From: Dehalococcoidia bacterium
GTDB lineage: Bacteria > Chloroflexota > Dehalococcoidia > Lucifugimonadales > SHYT01
Reading direction: 5' to 3'
Assembly: GCA_009693045.1 (NCBI GenBank)
Contig: SHXZ01000002.1
Span: 62,001 to 126,000 of the forward strand
Length of the DNA: 64,000 nt
In this document: positions 32,889 through 41,407 of the stretch, in pieces
How the letters are laid out: each line of letters starts with the position of its first letter
Position numbering within the stretch: the first letter of the stretch is position 1
Notes under the pieces: generated by a model
Told to the model about the DNA's origin: nothing
Seen by the model: only the letters and a program-made list of their open reading frames with translations
Database searches by the model: none
Made by a program: the position numbers and the translations under genes

Positions 32889-32917
32889 ATGATACCAGTG
32901 AAAGTGGGACGCAGCAA
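32889..32917 (-). promoter_or_regulatory. promoter of the cyclase gene
   Basis: Minus strand TTGCTG (32912-32917), 17-nt spacer ending in TGG, then TATCAT (32889-32894), an extended -10. The start would be near 32882, giving a leader of about 24 nt with AAGGAGG. Confidence 0.6.
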
Positions 32918-32987
32918 GGGTTGAGGTGATGCACCTGCTCCGCCTGCCAGGGTGCGACACGGGCCTGTCGCCTGACCGGCGCGCCGG

Positions 32988-32996
32988 TGCTACGAT
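32988..32996 (+). promoter_or_regulatory. extended -10 of recG, likely leaderless
   Basis: TGC-TACGAT ends 6 nt before the recG ATG at 33003, the same spacing as at mobA. No Shine-Dalgarno sequence fits between. Confidence 0.5.
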
Positions 32997-33002
32997 GGCA
33001 GC

Positions 33003-35609
33003 ATGGTGAGCAAGCAGCCAAACGTGGTGTCGGGACTGGGCCGTCTGGAGACGTTCCGCCGAATCCTCAAGCTTGAGGAGCAGCGCGGCTACGACAACAA
33101 GGCGGTGACGGGCGGGCTTGACGCGTTCGCGGTCCGGTTGCGCGAGGAGCTGGCCGCATCCGGCGCGGAGGGAGGCCCGCTCCTGGAACGTCTGCAAGCT
33201 GCGGGCGTGCTGGGGAAACCGTATGGTGACTTGGCGCCGGAAGCTCGGCGCGTATGGGTGTCCAGTGCCCTTGCGGCCGTGGCCGACACCCTTCCCGGAG
33301 GGACGCCCGGAGCCGACGCCCTGGCCCACACGCGCGACGTCGCCCCGTCGCCGCTCGCCGCGTCGCAAGCGCCCGCGGTCGTGCCTCCCGCGCAGGCCCC
33401 GAAACAAGCGCCGAATCAGACCACCCGCCCTGCGGCGCCTTCCCTGCCGCTCAGCACGCCCGTCACCAAGCTGCGCGGCGTCGGCAGCGGCATCGCCGAG
33501 AAGCTCAGCGCCCTCGGCATCGCCACCGTCGGCGACTTCGTGCAGCATTTCCCGCGCCGCCACCTCACGCCCGTCCGCATCGCCGACCTGGAGGACGGTT
33601 CGGAGCAGGCCGTCGTGGGTACCGTGTGGGAAGTACGCACCGTGCGAGCAGGCGCCCGCAACATGCAGTCCACCGAGGCGGAGTTGGGCGACGACAGCGG
33701 GAATATCCGGGCCGTCTGGTTCAATCAGCCCTTCGTTGCCAAAAACCTTCACGCCAATGACCGGGTCATGCTCACCGGCTATTTCCGCGAGTTCCGAGGC
33801 CAGCCGACCTTGGAGGCCAACAGCTACGAGATTCTGAACAACGCCGAGGGGCTGTTTCCCGTCGGGCGTCCCTTCCCCGTGTATCCCACCACCGAGGGGC
33901 TGACGCAGCGCACGATCCGCCGCCTCATCCGCGAGACGCTCGCGCTGGCCCTCCCCGCCGTGGAAGACCACCTGCCGCAAGCGACGCTCCAGCGGCTGGC
34001 GTTGCAGCCCAGGGCGGCGGCGCTTTCGGCGTACCACTACCCCGAGGACAGCAAGGCGCTGGAGCCCGCCCGCCGCCGCCTCGCCTTCGACGAGCTCCTT
34101 GTCGCCCAGCTGGCCATGCTCGCCCGCAAGCAGCGCTGGCAGCAGGCCGATGCCATCCCGCTGCGCCCCCCCGAAGCCGTCATGCAGGCGTTCGTCCGGT
34201 CGCTGCCGTTCACGCTGACGGCGGCGCAAACCAAGGCGCTTGATGAGGTGTTCGCCGACCTCGCGCGCTCGTCGCCCATGAGCCGCCTGCTCCAGGGCGA
34301 GGTCGGCAGCGGCAAGACCGTCATCGCGCTCGCAGCCCTGCTCAGCGCGGCGGTCTGCGGCCACCAGGCGGTGCTCATGGCCCCCACCGAGATCCTGGCC
34401 GAGCAGCACTTCATCACCGTCTCCCGCCTGCTGCATGGCCTTGCCAGGCCGTCGGAGGAGTCGTACGTCACCACCGTGTACGTGGACCCGCACCCGCAGC
34501 CCATCGCCATCGGTCTGCTCCTTGGCAGCATGCCCAAGCGAGCGAAAGCAGACCTGCGCGAGCGCGTCGCCAAGGGCATCGTAGACATCGTGGTTGGCAC
34601 GCACGCGCTCATCCAGGACGAGGTCGACCTGCCGCGCCTGGCCATCGCCGTCGTGGACGAGCAGCACCGCTTCGGCGTGGAGCAGCGCGCCGCGCTGCGG
34701 GCCAAGGGCACGCGCCCGCACCTCCTGGCGATGTCCGCCACGCCCATCCCCCGCTCCCTGGCGCTCACGCTCTTCGGCGACCTGGACCTCTCGGTGCTGG
34801 ACCAGCTGCCGCCGGGCCGCGTCAAGGTGCGCACGCGGTGGCTCCGGCCCGACCAGCGCGACGCCGCCTACTCGTTCGTCCGCAAGCAGGTGGAGCAGGG
34901 CAGGCAGGCCTTCGTCATCTGCCCGCTCATCGGGAAGCCCGCGGCGAAGGACGAAGGACGCCAGGCCGCGCTTTTCGCCGTTGCCCGCGAGGAGGACGCA
35001 AAGCAGGTCAGGGCGGCGCAGGCCGAGTACGAGACGCTGGCTCACCAGGTCTTCCCCGACCTGCGCGTCGGCCTCCTCCACGGTCGCATGTCGCTGCGCG
35101 AGAAGGTCGCGGTCATGGAGCGGTTCCGCGCCCGTGACCTGGACATCCTCGTCTCCACGCCGGTCATTGAGGTGGGCGTGGACGTGCCCAACGCATCGGT
35201 GATGATGATCGAGAGCGCCGACCGCTTCGGCCTCGCCGAGCTGCACCAGTTCCGTGGCCGCGTTGGGCGCGGCGAGCATCCCAGCTACTGCATGCTCCTG
35301 TCGGACGACCCCTCGCCTGAGGCTCAGGCGCGCCTCGCGTTGCTGGAGAAGGAGTCGGACGGCTTCCGCGTTGCCGAGGAGGACCTGCGCCTGCGAGGCG
35401 AGGGCGAGGTGCTAGGCACGCGCCAGAGCGGCGTGGGCGGCTGGCGCGTCGCGCGGCTGTCCGACCAGGAGCTGGTGCAGCTCGCGCGCACGGAGGCGGA
35501 GCGCCTGCTGGCCAAGGACGTCGCCCTCGAGCGCCCCGAGCATCGCCTGCTGGCCGCCGAGCTTGAGAGCGTGCTCAAGACGATGCCCGACTACGCGGAG
35601 CCGAGCTAG
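33003..35609 (+). CDS. recG: ATP-dependent DNA helicase RecG
   Basis: 868 residues, longer than E. coli RecG (about 690) because of an N-terminal extension of about 150 residues with an Ala/Pro linker (about 112-150). The wedge/OB domain begins TKLRGVGSGIAEKLSALGI. Helicase motifs: LLQGEVGSGKTVIAL (Walker A), VVDEQHRFGVEQR (DExH), MSATPIPRSLALTLFGDLD, ISTPVIEVG-type VSTPVIEVGVDVPNA, and QFRGRVGRGEHPSYC. RecG drives branch migration and fork regression in DNA repair. The long N-terminal region is typical of RecG from several deep-branching phyla. An antisense open frame covers much of it but is not a gene. Confidence 0.95.
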   Translation: MVSKQPNVVSGLGRLETFRRILKLEEQRGYDNKAVTGGLDAFAVRLREELAASGAEGGPLLERLQAAGVLGKPYGDLAPEARRVWVSSALAAVADTLPGGTPGADALAHTRDVAPSPLAASQAPAVVPPAQAPKQAPNQTTRPAAPSLPLSTPVTKLRGVGSGIAEKLSALGIATVGDFVQHFPRRHLTPVRIADLEDGSEQAVVGTVWEVRTVRAGARNMQSTEAELGDDSGNIRAVWFNQPFVAKNLHANDRVMLTGYFREFRGQPTLEANSYEILNNAEGLFPVGRPFPVYPTTEGLTQRTIRRLIRETLALALPAVEDHLPQATLQRLALQPRAAALSAYHYPEDSKALEPARRRLAFDELLVAQLAMLARKQRWQQADAIPLRPPEAVMQAFVRSLPFTLTAAQTKALDEVFADLARSSPMSRLLQGEVGSGKTVIALAALLSAAVCGHQAVLMAPTEILAEQHFITVSRLLHGLARPSEESYVTTVYVDPHPQPIAIGLLLGSMPKRAKADLRERVAKGIVDIVVGTHALIQDEVDLPRLAIAVVDEQHRFGVEQRAALRAKGTRPHLLAMSATPIPRSLALTLFGDLDLSVLDQLPPGRVKVRTRWLRPDQRDAAYSFVRKQVEQGRQAFVICPLIGKPAAKDEGRQAALFAVAREEDAKQVRAAQAEYETLAHQVFPDLRVGLLHGRMSLREKVAVMERFRARDLDILVSTPVIEVGVDVPNASVMMIESADRFGLAELHQFRGRVGRGEHPSYCMLLSDDPSPEAQARLALLEKESDGFRVAEEDLRLRGEGEVLGTRQSGVGGWRVARLSDQELVQLARTEAERLLAKDVALERPEHRLLAAELESVLKTMPDYAEPS

Positions 35610-36124
35610 GGAAACGCATTCGGCCAAGGACCTGGAGCGGCGCATCAGATTGGGAAATGAAGGGAGCTCTATGACAGGAGCGAGAGATTCTGCGCAGAGT
35701 GACATCGCCCCCTTACAATAAGAGCATAAGTTCTTCTATGCTCTCCCCATGACCGCAGAGAACAACTTCGCCAGTCCACTCGCCTGCCCTCAGTGCAAGC
35801 CAGGCGACCACCGGAGCGCGCTCAAGTGCTGCGCGGCCAATGATGCAGTTCGCTCCATCGCGCCGCTTTACAAGCCATGCCCTAACGAAGACCAGCACAG
35901 CGACGCACCCCTCGCTAAAGAAAATTTTTCTGGCGCTCATGGCCTCCCATGGCTTCGCGACCTGCTTCTGGAGATCGCAAGAACAAAAAAGCAATGCAAA
36001 CAAATCAGCCCCGTCCACGGGCCGCTTGGCTACCACCCGCCTTGTGGCTGTCCGGCAAGCCGTCACAAAAGAAAACCAGCTAACGGTGACCCATCAGCCC
36101 ATCTCATGATAGGATTTCGTTACG
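35610..36124. other. intergenic region between recG and argS
   Basis: 515 nt, less GC-rich than the flanks. A possible degenerate dispersed repeat lies at 35672-35703 (TGACAGGAGCGAGAGATTCT to AGAGTGACA). A hairpin with arms AGAGCATA and TATGCTCT is at 35721-35744. Open frames on both strands exist but show no family match or ribosome binding site that I would trust. Confidence 0.5.
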
Positions 36125-37786
36125 ATGATGATTAGAGAGCTCCTCGCCCAACGCTTTCGTGACGCCTTCGCCGCCGCCCAGGCCCAGGGCGCCCTGCCGC
36201 CCGGCGCGCCCGCCGACGAGATCATTGAGCGCCCCCAGAAACCGGAGCACGGCGACTTCGCCTGCACCATCGCCATGAAGGCGGCGCGCACGCTGCGCCT
36301 GCCGCCCATCAAAATCGCCCAGGCCGTCGTGCCGCTCGTGGACAAGGGCGCCGAGATCCAGGACATGGACATCGTGCCGCCGGGGTTCATCAACGTCCGG
36401 CTCAGCCCCGCGTGGCTCCAGGGGCACGTGGAAGCGATCCGCGCGGAGGGCGAGCGCTTCGGACACGTCGCGTCGGGCGCGGGCCGGCGCGTGCAGGTGG
36501 AGTTCGTCAGCGTCAACCCCACGGGGCCTATCCACGTGGGCCACGCGCGCGGCGCTGTGCTCGGCAGCGCGCTCGCCAACATCATGGCCGCCGCCGGCTA
36601 CGACGTCACCCGCGAGTACTACGTCAACGACGCCGGTACGCAGATGCAGCTCTTCTACCGCTCCCTGTACGCGCGGTACCTCCAGGCGCTGGGCCGCCAG
36701 GCGGAGATGCCGCAGGACGGCTATCGGGGGCAGTACGTGGTGGAGTTCTGCCAGGAGCTTGCCAAGGAGATGGGGACGCGCCTAGCGGACATGCCGGAGG
36801 AGCAAGGGCTGGCGGAGATCGGCCGCATCGGCCTGGAACGCATGCTCGCCGCCATCCGCACCGACCTGGAGGCGGTCCGCGTCACGTTTGACGTGTGGTT
36901 CAGCGAGCGCAGCCTGTTCGCCGACGGCACGTACGAAAAGAGCATGGAGCTGCTGAAGCAGGGCGGCTACCTGGTCAACCGCGATGGCGCGCTGTGGTTT
37001 GAGTCCACCCGCCTTGGCGACGACCGCGACAGCGTGATGGTGCGCAGAACCGGCGCGCCCACCTATTTTGCTTCAGACGCCGCCTATCACTACAACAAGC
37101 TCTGTGTGAGAAAATTCGACCGCGTCGTGGACATCTGGGGCGCGGACCACCAGGGCCACGTCAACCGCGTCAAAGCGGTGGCCGAGGCGCTGGGCGCGGA
37201 CCCGAGCAAACTCACCGTCATCATCGGGCAGATGGTGGCGCTCAAACGCGGCGGCGAGGCCGTGCGCGCCTCCAAGCGCACCGGCGAGCTGGTGACGCTG
37301 CGCGAGCTGGTGGAAGAGGTCGGCCAGGACGCGTGCCGCTTCTTCTTTCTGGCCCGCTCGCCCGAGGCCCAGATGGAGTTTGACCTAGACCTGGCGGTGA
37401 AGCAGTCGCAGGACAATCCGGTGTACTACCTGCAGTACGGCCACGCGCGCATCGCGGGCATCCTGCGGAACGCCGCAGAGCGCGGCCTGCGCCACGACGA
37501 CGGCGACGTGGCCCTGCTCACAGCGCCCGAGGAGCTGGACCTCATCCGCAAGCTGCTGTCGCTGCCGGAGCTGGTGGAGGCGATGGCCCAGCGGCTGGAG
37601 CCGCACCACCTGCCCCACTACGCGCTGGAGCTCGCGACGGCGTTCCACCTGTTTTACGACCGCTGCCGCGTCATCAGCGAGGATGAGGCGCTGACCAAGG
37701 CGCGCCTCAAGCTGGTGGACGCGGCGCGCATCGGCATGGCGCAGTGCCTCCGCCTCATGGGCATGGCAACGCCGGACCGGATGTAG
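36125..37786 (+). CDS. argS: arginyl-tRNA synthetase
   Basis: 553 residues, the usual class Ia ArgRS length. N-terminal additional domain (EHGDFACTIAMKAAR), HIGH-type motif PTGPIHVGHARGAVLG (about residues 133-148), DVWFSERSLF, and WGADHQGHVNRVKAV. The second signature is the ASKRTGELVTLREL region in place of KMSKS, as in many ArgRS. The C-terminal anticodon-binding domain ends LRLMGMATPDRM. It charges tRNA-Arg. The first two codons are both ATG; either could be used. Confidence 0.95.
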   Translation: MMIRELLAQRFRDAFAAAQAQGALPPGAPADEIIERPQKPEHGDFACTIAMKAARTLRLPPIKIAQAVVPLVDKGAEIQDMDIVPPGFINVRLSPAWLQGHVEAIRAEGERFGHVASGAGRRVQVEFVSVNPTGPIHVGHARGAVLGSALANIMAAAGYDVTREYYVNDAGTQMQLFYRSLYARYLQALGRQAEMPQDGYRGQYVVEFCQELAKEMGTRLADMPEEQGLAEIGRIGLERMLAAIRTDLEAVRVTFDVWFSERSLFADGTYEKSMELLKQGGYLVNRDGALWFESTRLGDDRDSVMVRRTGAPTYFASDAAYHYNKLCVRKFDRVVDIWGADHQGHVNRVKAVAEALGADPSKLTVIIGQMVALKRGGEAVRASKRTGELVTLRELVEEVGQDACRFFFLARSPEAQMEFDLDLAVKQSQDNPVYYLQYGHARIAGILRNAAERGLRHDDGDVALLTAPEELDLIRKLLSLPELVEAMAQRLEPHHLPHYALELATAFHLFYDRCRVISEDEALTKARLKLVDAARIGMAQCLRLMGMATPDRM

Positions 37787-37834
37787 AGGCGCAAGCAACC
37801 AAGTCCCAACGCTCGTAATTCCACGCCAGCGATG

Positions 37835-38188
37835 CTACGTCAATTCCAGGCTAGCCTTGAGGGCTCGGTCAATCCGCTTCATGGCTTCAGTCATCACGTA
37901 ACCAATCGGACTGCCGAGTCTGGACTTATCCACCGTAATGATCTGGGCGCAGTTCACGGTCCCGCGCTGGTCCAGTCCACTTTCGCTGGGTTCCAACACA
38001 ACGAGAAATGAATAGGCACGCGGAGTGTTTGTCCGCGTCATAGTGGCCACTATGGTGGTGGGAGCTGAGCGGTTTCCGACGTTGTTCTGGACGACGACGG
38101 CTGGCCGGACACCGGTCTGTTCACTCCCACGTCCTGGAGTCCAGTCAACCCAGTAGATTTCACCGCGACGTGGGCTTGCTCGCAGCAC
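37835..38188 (-). CDS. MazF/PemK-family endoribonuclease toxin
   Basis: 117 residues. The N-terminal pattern RRGEIYWVDWTPGRGSEQTGVRPAVVVQN is the MazF/PemK signature (Arg and the GSEQxGxRPxVV loop), and TVNCAQIITVDKSRL holds the second active-site strand. These toxins cut mRNA at short sequences. The GTG start overlaps the end of the antitoxin gene by 29 nt, so translation is coupled. The gene is complete and the module looks intact. Confidence 0.9.
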   Translation of the reverse strand: MLRASPRRGEIYWVDWTPGRGSEQTGVRPAVVVQNNVGNRSAPTTIVATMTRTNTPRAYSFLVVLEPSESGLDQRGTVNCAQIITVDKSRLGSPIGYVMTEAMKRIDRALKASLELT

Positions 38189-38477
38189 TGCGGCCTCCCT
38201 TGCGGTGACGTTTCTTTGGTTGTGGTTGGGCTGCCCATGACTCGCCCTGCAAAAGCTCAGCTACAAGCGGCTCGGAGTCGCGCGCAAAGGCAAGCATCTC
38301 GTCCGCGAACTCACGGTAGCCCTCCTCCATGAGTTCGTCATATTGCCGTTTGCGCCATTGCGTCACCAATTCAGCCACCACGGCGCTCACAGGCATCCGT
38401 TGCTCCGCTGCTTTGCCTCTAAGGAACTCTGCCAGGTCTTGTGGAAGGCTAACGCTGATGCGTTTTACCGTGCTCAC
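38160..38477 (-). CDS. ribbon-helix-helix antitoxin paired with the MazF toxin
   Basis: 105 residues. Residues 4-35 (KRISVSLPQDLAEFLRGKAA) fit the ribbon-helix-helix DNA-binding fold of CopG/MazE9-like antitoxins; the C-terminal tail is Lys/Arg/Gln-rich and would bind the toxin. GTG at 38477 follows TAGGA; an ATG at 38504 is in frame but lies nearer the promoter. Autoregulation from the promoter at 38510-38538 is expected. Confidence 0.85.
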   Translation of the reverse strand: MSTVKRISVSLPQDLAEFLRGKAAEQRMPVSAVVAELVTQWRKRQYDELMEEGYREFADEMLAFARDSEPLVAELLQGESWAAQPQPKKRHRKGGRSAASKPTSR

Positions 38478-38509
38478 TATTGTTCCTACCTTGGTTATGA
38501 TCAACAGTA

Positions 38510-38538
38510 ATACTAGGCCGAGTACGATGGTTAGTCAA
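38510..38538 (-). promoter_or_regulatory. promoter of the MazEF-type module
   Basis: Minus strand TTGACT (38533-38538), 17-nt spacer, TAGTAT (38510-38515). An inverted-repeat-like TTGATCA lies just downstream and may be part of the operator. Confidence 0.6.
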
Positions 38539-38682
38539 CCGACCTGCCATATGCACATGACGCTGCAGCGGCAACCGAGAGGGTCGCTCAATTCCGCGCT
38601 ACCGCTACTTCTCGGCACCCAGTTTTCGGTGTGTGCAAGGAGCGCGACTAACAAATCCGCTATTGCCCGCCCGTGGCCAGTC

Positions 38683-39918
38683 TTACGTGGTTTCGGAGGA
38701 CGTGGCGGGCTGTACCCGCAGTGCGTCGCTCCGCATGCGCGCCAGCACTGCCGTGAAGACAAGCCCAACGGCGCATACCGCGGCCACCAGCCCGAATCCC
38801 ACGGCGAAGGAGCCCGTGGCGTCCTTGAGAGCGCCAAGAAGCAGCGCAAACGTGAACGATCCAAGGTTGGCAAAAAGGTTGTTGAACCCGGTCGTTGAGC
38901 CTGCCGTGCGCGGGCCCAACACCTCAACAGGCACCTGGAACAGAGCGCCAAAGTAGAACTGCACGAACATCGCGTTCACGGTGATAACAAGGATCAATAC
39001 GGGGAGGCTGTTCACGGCCACGAGGAGGCCCGTGGTGATCCCGAGCATCGCCAGCGCGAACGCGATGACCAGCGGAGGGTTTCGCAGGCGGTCGGAGACG
39101 TACCCGCCGATAGGGTTGGACGCGGCGGTGGTGAAGTCGCGGAGCGCGATGACCAGGCCAACGGAGGTCAGCGCCAGGCCCCTCTCGTCAACGAGCAGCG
39201 TGGGGAGCCAGAACTGGATGCCGGTGACGGTGGCCAGGCGGATGTACTGCACGGAGCCAGTCACCCACATGAAAGGCATCCGGAAGAGCGCGGCCGTCTC
39301 GCGGAGGGTGACCTGGGCCTGGCCCGCGACGCGAGGCGGCTCGCGGCCGAACCGGAGCAGCGCAGCCGCGGTCGCCACCCCTACCAGAGGGAAGGTCAGG
39401 AACACAACGCGCCATCCCACCTCGCGCGCCACTAGCGGTCCGATCAAGTCCAGGACCACCAGCCCGGCGAACCCTCCAGTGGAATACACGCTCATCACCG
39501 TGGCTCGGCGGGTGGGCGCAAACCAGCGCGTAACCAGCGTGAGGCCCGGGATGAACAGCAGCGACCGGAAGAAGCCCGCAAATGCCTGGTTGACCACCGC
39601 CTGCCAGTAGTTCTGGACAAGGCCCAGGGTGATGGCGAACAACATGGCGCCTAACAGCCCGGTGCAGAACAGTCTTTTGGGACTGTACCGGTCTGCGAGG
39701 AACCCAGCGGGCACCTGCATGATGGCGTAGACCAGGATTGACGTCGCGGAGAGGACGCCGGCCTGCGTGTAGGAGATGTCCAAGTCTTTTCGGATGAGCG
39801 GGAGGAACAGGCCAACGCTGCCAAAGGCTAACGAGTGGAAAGCCTGGGCCGCGATGGTAAGCACAACCGTGCGAAGCCTGCCGCTTGCGTGGGCTTCTTT
39901 CTGCGATGCGTTCGCCAC
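38683..39918 (-). CDS. major facilitator superfamily (MFS) transporter
   Basis: 411 residues with about 12 hydrophobic spans, the standard MFS size. The motif between spans 2 and 3 reads GFLADRYSPKRLF (consensus GxLADRxGRR), and repeats in the second half as NPIGGYVSDRLRNPP. The GTG start has GGAG about 9 nt upstream. The substrate is unknown; organic acid/anion transporters of this type are common. Its stop is about 180 nt from the MazEF promoter and it reads in the same direction as the downstream genes. Confidence 0.9.
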   Translation of the reverse strand: MANASQKEAHASGRLRTVVLTIAAQAFHSLAFGSVGLFLPLIRKDLDISYTQAGVLSATSILVYAIMQVPAGFLADRYSPKRLFCTGLLGAMLFAITLGLVQNYWQAVVNQAFAGFFRSLLFIPGLTLVTRWFAPTRRATVMSVYSTGGFAGLVVLDLIGPLVAREVGWRVVFLTFPLVGVATAAALLRFGREPPRVAGQAQVTLRETAALFRMPFMWVTGSVQYIRLATVTGIQFWLPTLLVDERGLALTSVGLVIALRDFTTAASNPIGGYVSDRLRNPPLVIAFALAMLGITTGLLVAVNSLPVLILVITVNAMFVQFYFGALFQVPVEVLGPRTAGSTTGFNNLFANLGSFTFALLLGALKDATGSFAVGFGLVAAVCAVGLVFTAVLARMRSDALRVQPATSSETT

Positions 39919-40026
39919 TCCAGAAGCTCCTCACATGCTTCGCCCAGGTCGAATGCGGCGAGCAAGACGTGGCGCGTAGAGAGCTGGGTAGACGTCAGTG
40001 CCGCCAGAGAGCGAGTCGCCAACTGG

Positions 40027-40545
40027 CTACGACCCCAGCCCGCCGTTCCTGAGATACCGCGCCGTCTTCTCAACGTACTCCTGAGCGTAATGCCTGATCA
40101 GCTCCTCGTGGCGTGTCTGGATCTGGGAGCGCACCTGGCCGGGGATGCCCATGACCATGGAGCGAGCGGGAACCTTGAGGTCCTCAAGGACGACGGCGCC
40201 CGCGGCGATGATGGAGTAGTCCCCAATCTCCACGCCGTCGTTGACGACCGCGCCGTTGCCGATGACCACGTGGCTGCCGACCTTCTTGGCGTGGCAGACG
40301 ACGCCGTGGCCCAGGGTGACGTAGTCGCCGTATTCCGCGTCGCCGTCGCTGTGGACCACGCTGTTGTCCTGGATGTTCGTGGCGCGCCCGATGCGGACCT
40401 TGCCCATGTCCCCGCGGATGACCGCGCCTGGCCACACGCTGCTCTCCGGGCCGATCTCCACGTCGCCGAGCACGTACGCGGCCTCGCTGACGAAGGCCTT
40501 TGGGTCAACCTTGGGGCGCTTGCCTTCCAGGGCGCGAAGGGTCAT
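40027..40545 (-). CDS. gamma-carbonic anhydrase-like hexapeptide-repeat protein
   Basis: 172 residues forming a left-handed beta helix: repeated hexapeptides such as VLGDVEIGPESSVWPGAVIRGD and VVIGNGAVVNDGVEIGDYSII. The metal His residues of gamma-CA-like proteins are seen in NSVVHSDG and TLGHGVVCHAKKVG. Activity as carbonic anhydrase or another hydrolase/transferase of the YrdA/PaaY type cannot be settled. ATG 40545 has GGAGG upstream and was preferred over GTG 40563. Confidence 0.88.
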   Translation of the reverse strand: MTLRALEGKRPKVDPKAFVSEAAYVLGDVEIGPESSVWPGAVIRGDMGKVRIGRATNIQDNSVVHSDGDAEYGDYVTLGHGVVCHAKKVGSHVVIGNGAVVNDGVEIGDYSIIAAGAVVLEDLKVPARSMVMGIPGQVRSQIQTRHEELIRHYAQEYVEKTARYLRNGGLGS

Positions 40546-40651
40546 GGCCGCCTCCTCGTGCAAACGTTGGCGAAGCGCAGAGGCTCAGCGCAGGTGTAAC
40601 GCCGTCGCTAAGCATCGGGCGGCGCTACGATACCGTCTGCGAGTCTTGAAC

Positions 40652-41284
40652 CTACGGCAGCACGTAGCGCGCAACGACGAAGTAGAACATGCCTGCCGCC
40701 GCTACCGTCAAACTGTGAAACACCTCATGATAACCGAAGACCGCGGGGTAGGGGTCCGGCCGGCGTGTCGCGTAGACGATGCCGCCGATGGAGTACGTCA
40801 GGCCGCCGAGGAGCAGCAGCGCGAACGCCTCGTGGGGGAGCGACTGCCACAGCTTGTACATCGGGATGAGGCCGACCCAGCCGAGCGCAACGTATGGCAC
40901 TGTCCGCAACCAGCGCGATTCGGCCCTGCTGGTCAGGGCGAGCGCAAAGCCTATTCCGGCCAACCCCCAAACGACCGAGAGGATAGGTATTCCCCAGGCG
41001 TTCCCTAACGCCTGGAGCGTGAACGGTGTGAAGACGCTCGCAATGAACACGTAGATCATCGCGTGGTCCAGGCGGCGAAGGCGGCTCAACCGGAGCACGT
41101 GATATGCCGCGCTTGTGGCATGCAGCAGGATCAAGGCCGCGCCAAAGATGGCGGCCCCGACCACCGCACGGGCCGAATCGGCGATGAGCACCAGCGCCAC
41201 GAGCGCGGCCGGGGACAGGAGTGCGGCCAGGAGATGAATGTAGCCTCTTAAGAGGGGGCGCGCGGGAGAAATCGTCACCCCCAC
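40652..41284 (-). CDS. hemolysin III family membrane protein
   Basis: 210 residues with seven hydrophobic spans, matching the HlyIII/PAQR-type family. Conserved features: HATSAAYHVLRLSRLRRLDHAMIYVFIASVFTPF, with Ser and His residues of the presumed zinc site, and FGYHEVFHSLTVAAAGMFYFVV near the C-terminus. The GTG start has GGAGG about 5 nt upstream. The family's biochemical role is not settled; despite the name most members are not known haemolysins. Confidence 0.9.
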   Translation of the reverse strand: MGVTISPARPLLRGYIHLLAALLSPAALVALVLIADSARAVVGAAIFGAALILLHATSAAYHVLRLSRLRRLDHAMIYVFIASVFTPFTLQALGNAWGIPILSVVWGLAGIGFALALTSRAESRWLRTVPYVALGWVGLIPMYKLWQSLPHEAFALLLLGGLTYSIGGIVYATRRPDPYPAVFGYHEVFHSLTVAAAGMFYFVVARYVLP

Positions 41285-41407
41285 GTGGACCTCCTGCCCT
41301 GGGCACGGGCGTTGTTCACCGGTAGTGCGCTGGTCCCAATTGCCAACAAAACGCCCGAGCCGGCACAGCCTCCACTTTCCATTGCCAAACCGTTCAACGG
41401 CAATGAC

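Noticed and set aside
31836..35279. A 1147-codon open frame on the minus strand covering recG and the cyclase gene
   Set aside because: Only its 3' third is the cyclase gene. The rest is antisense to recG, has no family similarity, and is a by-product of high GC with few stop codons.
35713..36135. Open frames in both directions between recG and argS
   Set aside because: No ribosome binding site, no conserved pattern, and one runs into argS. Treated as intergenic.
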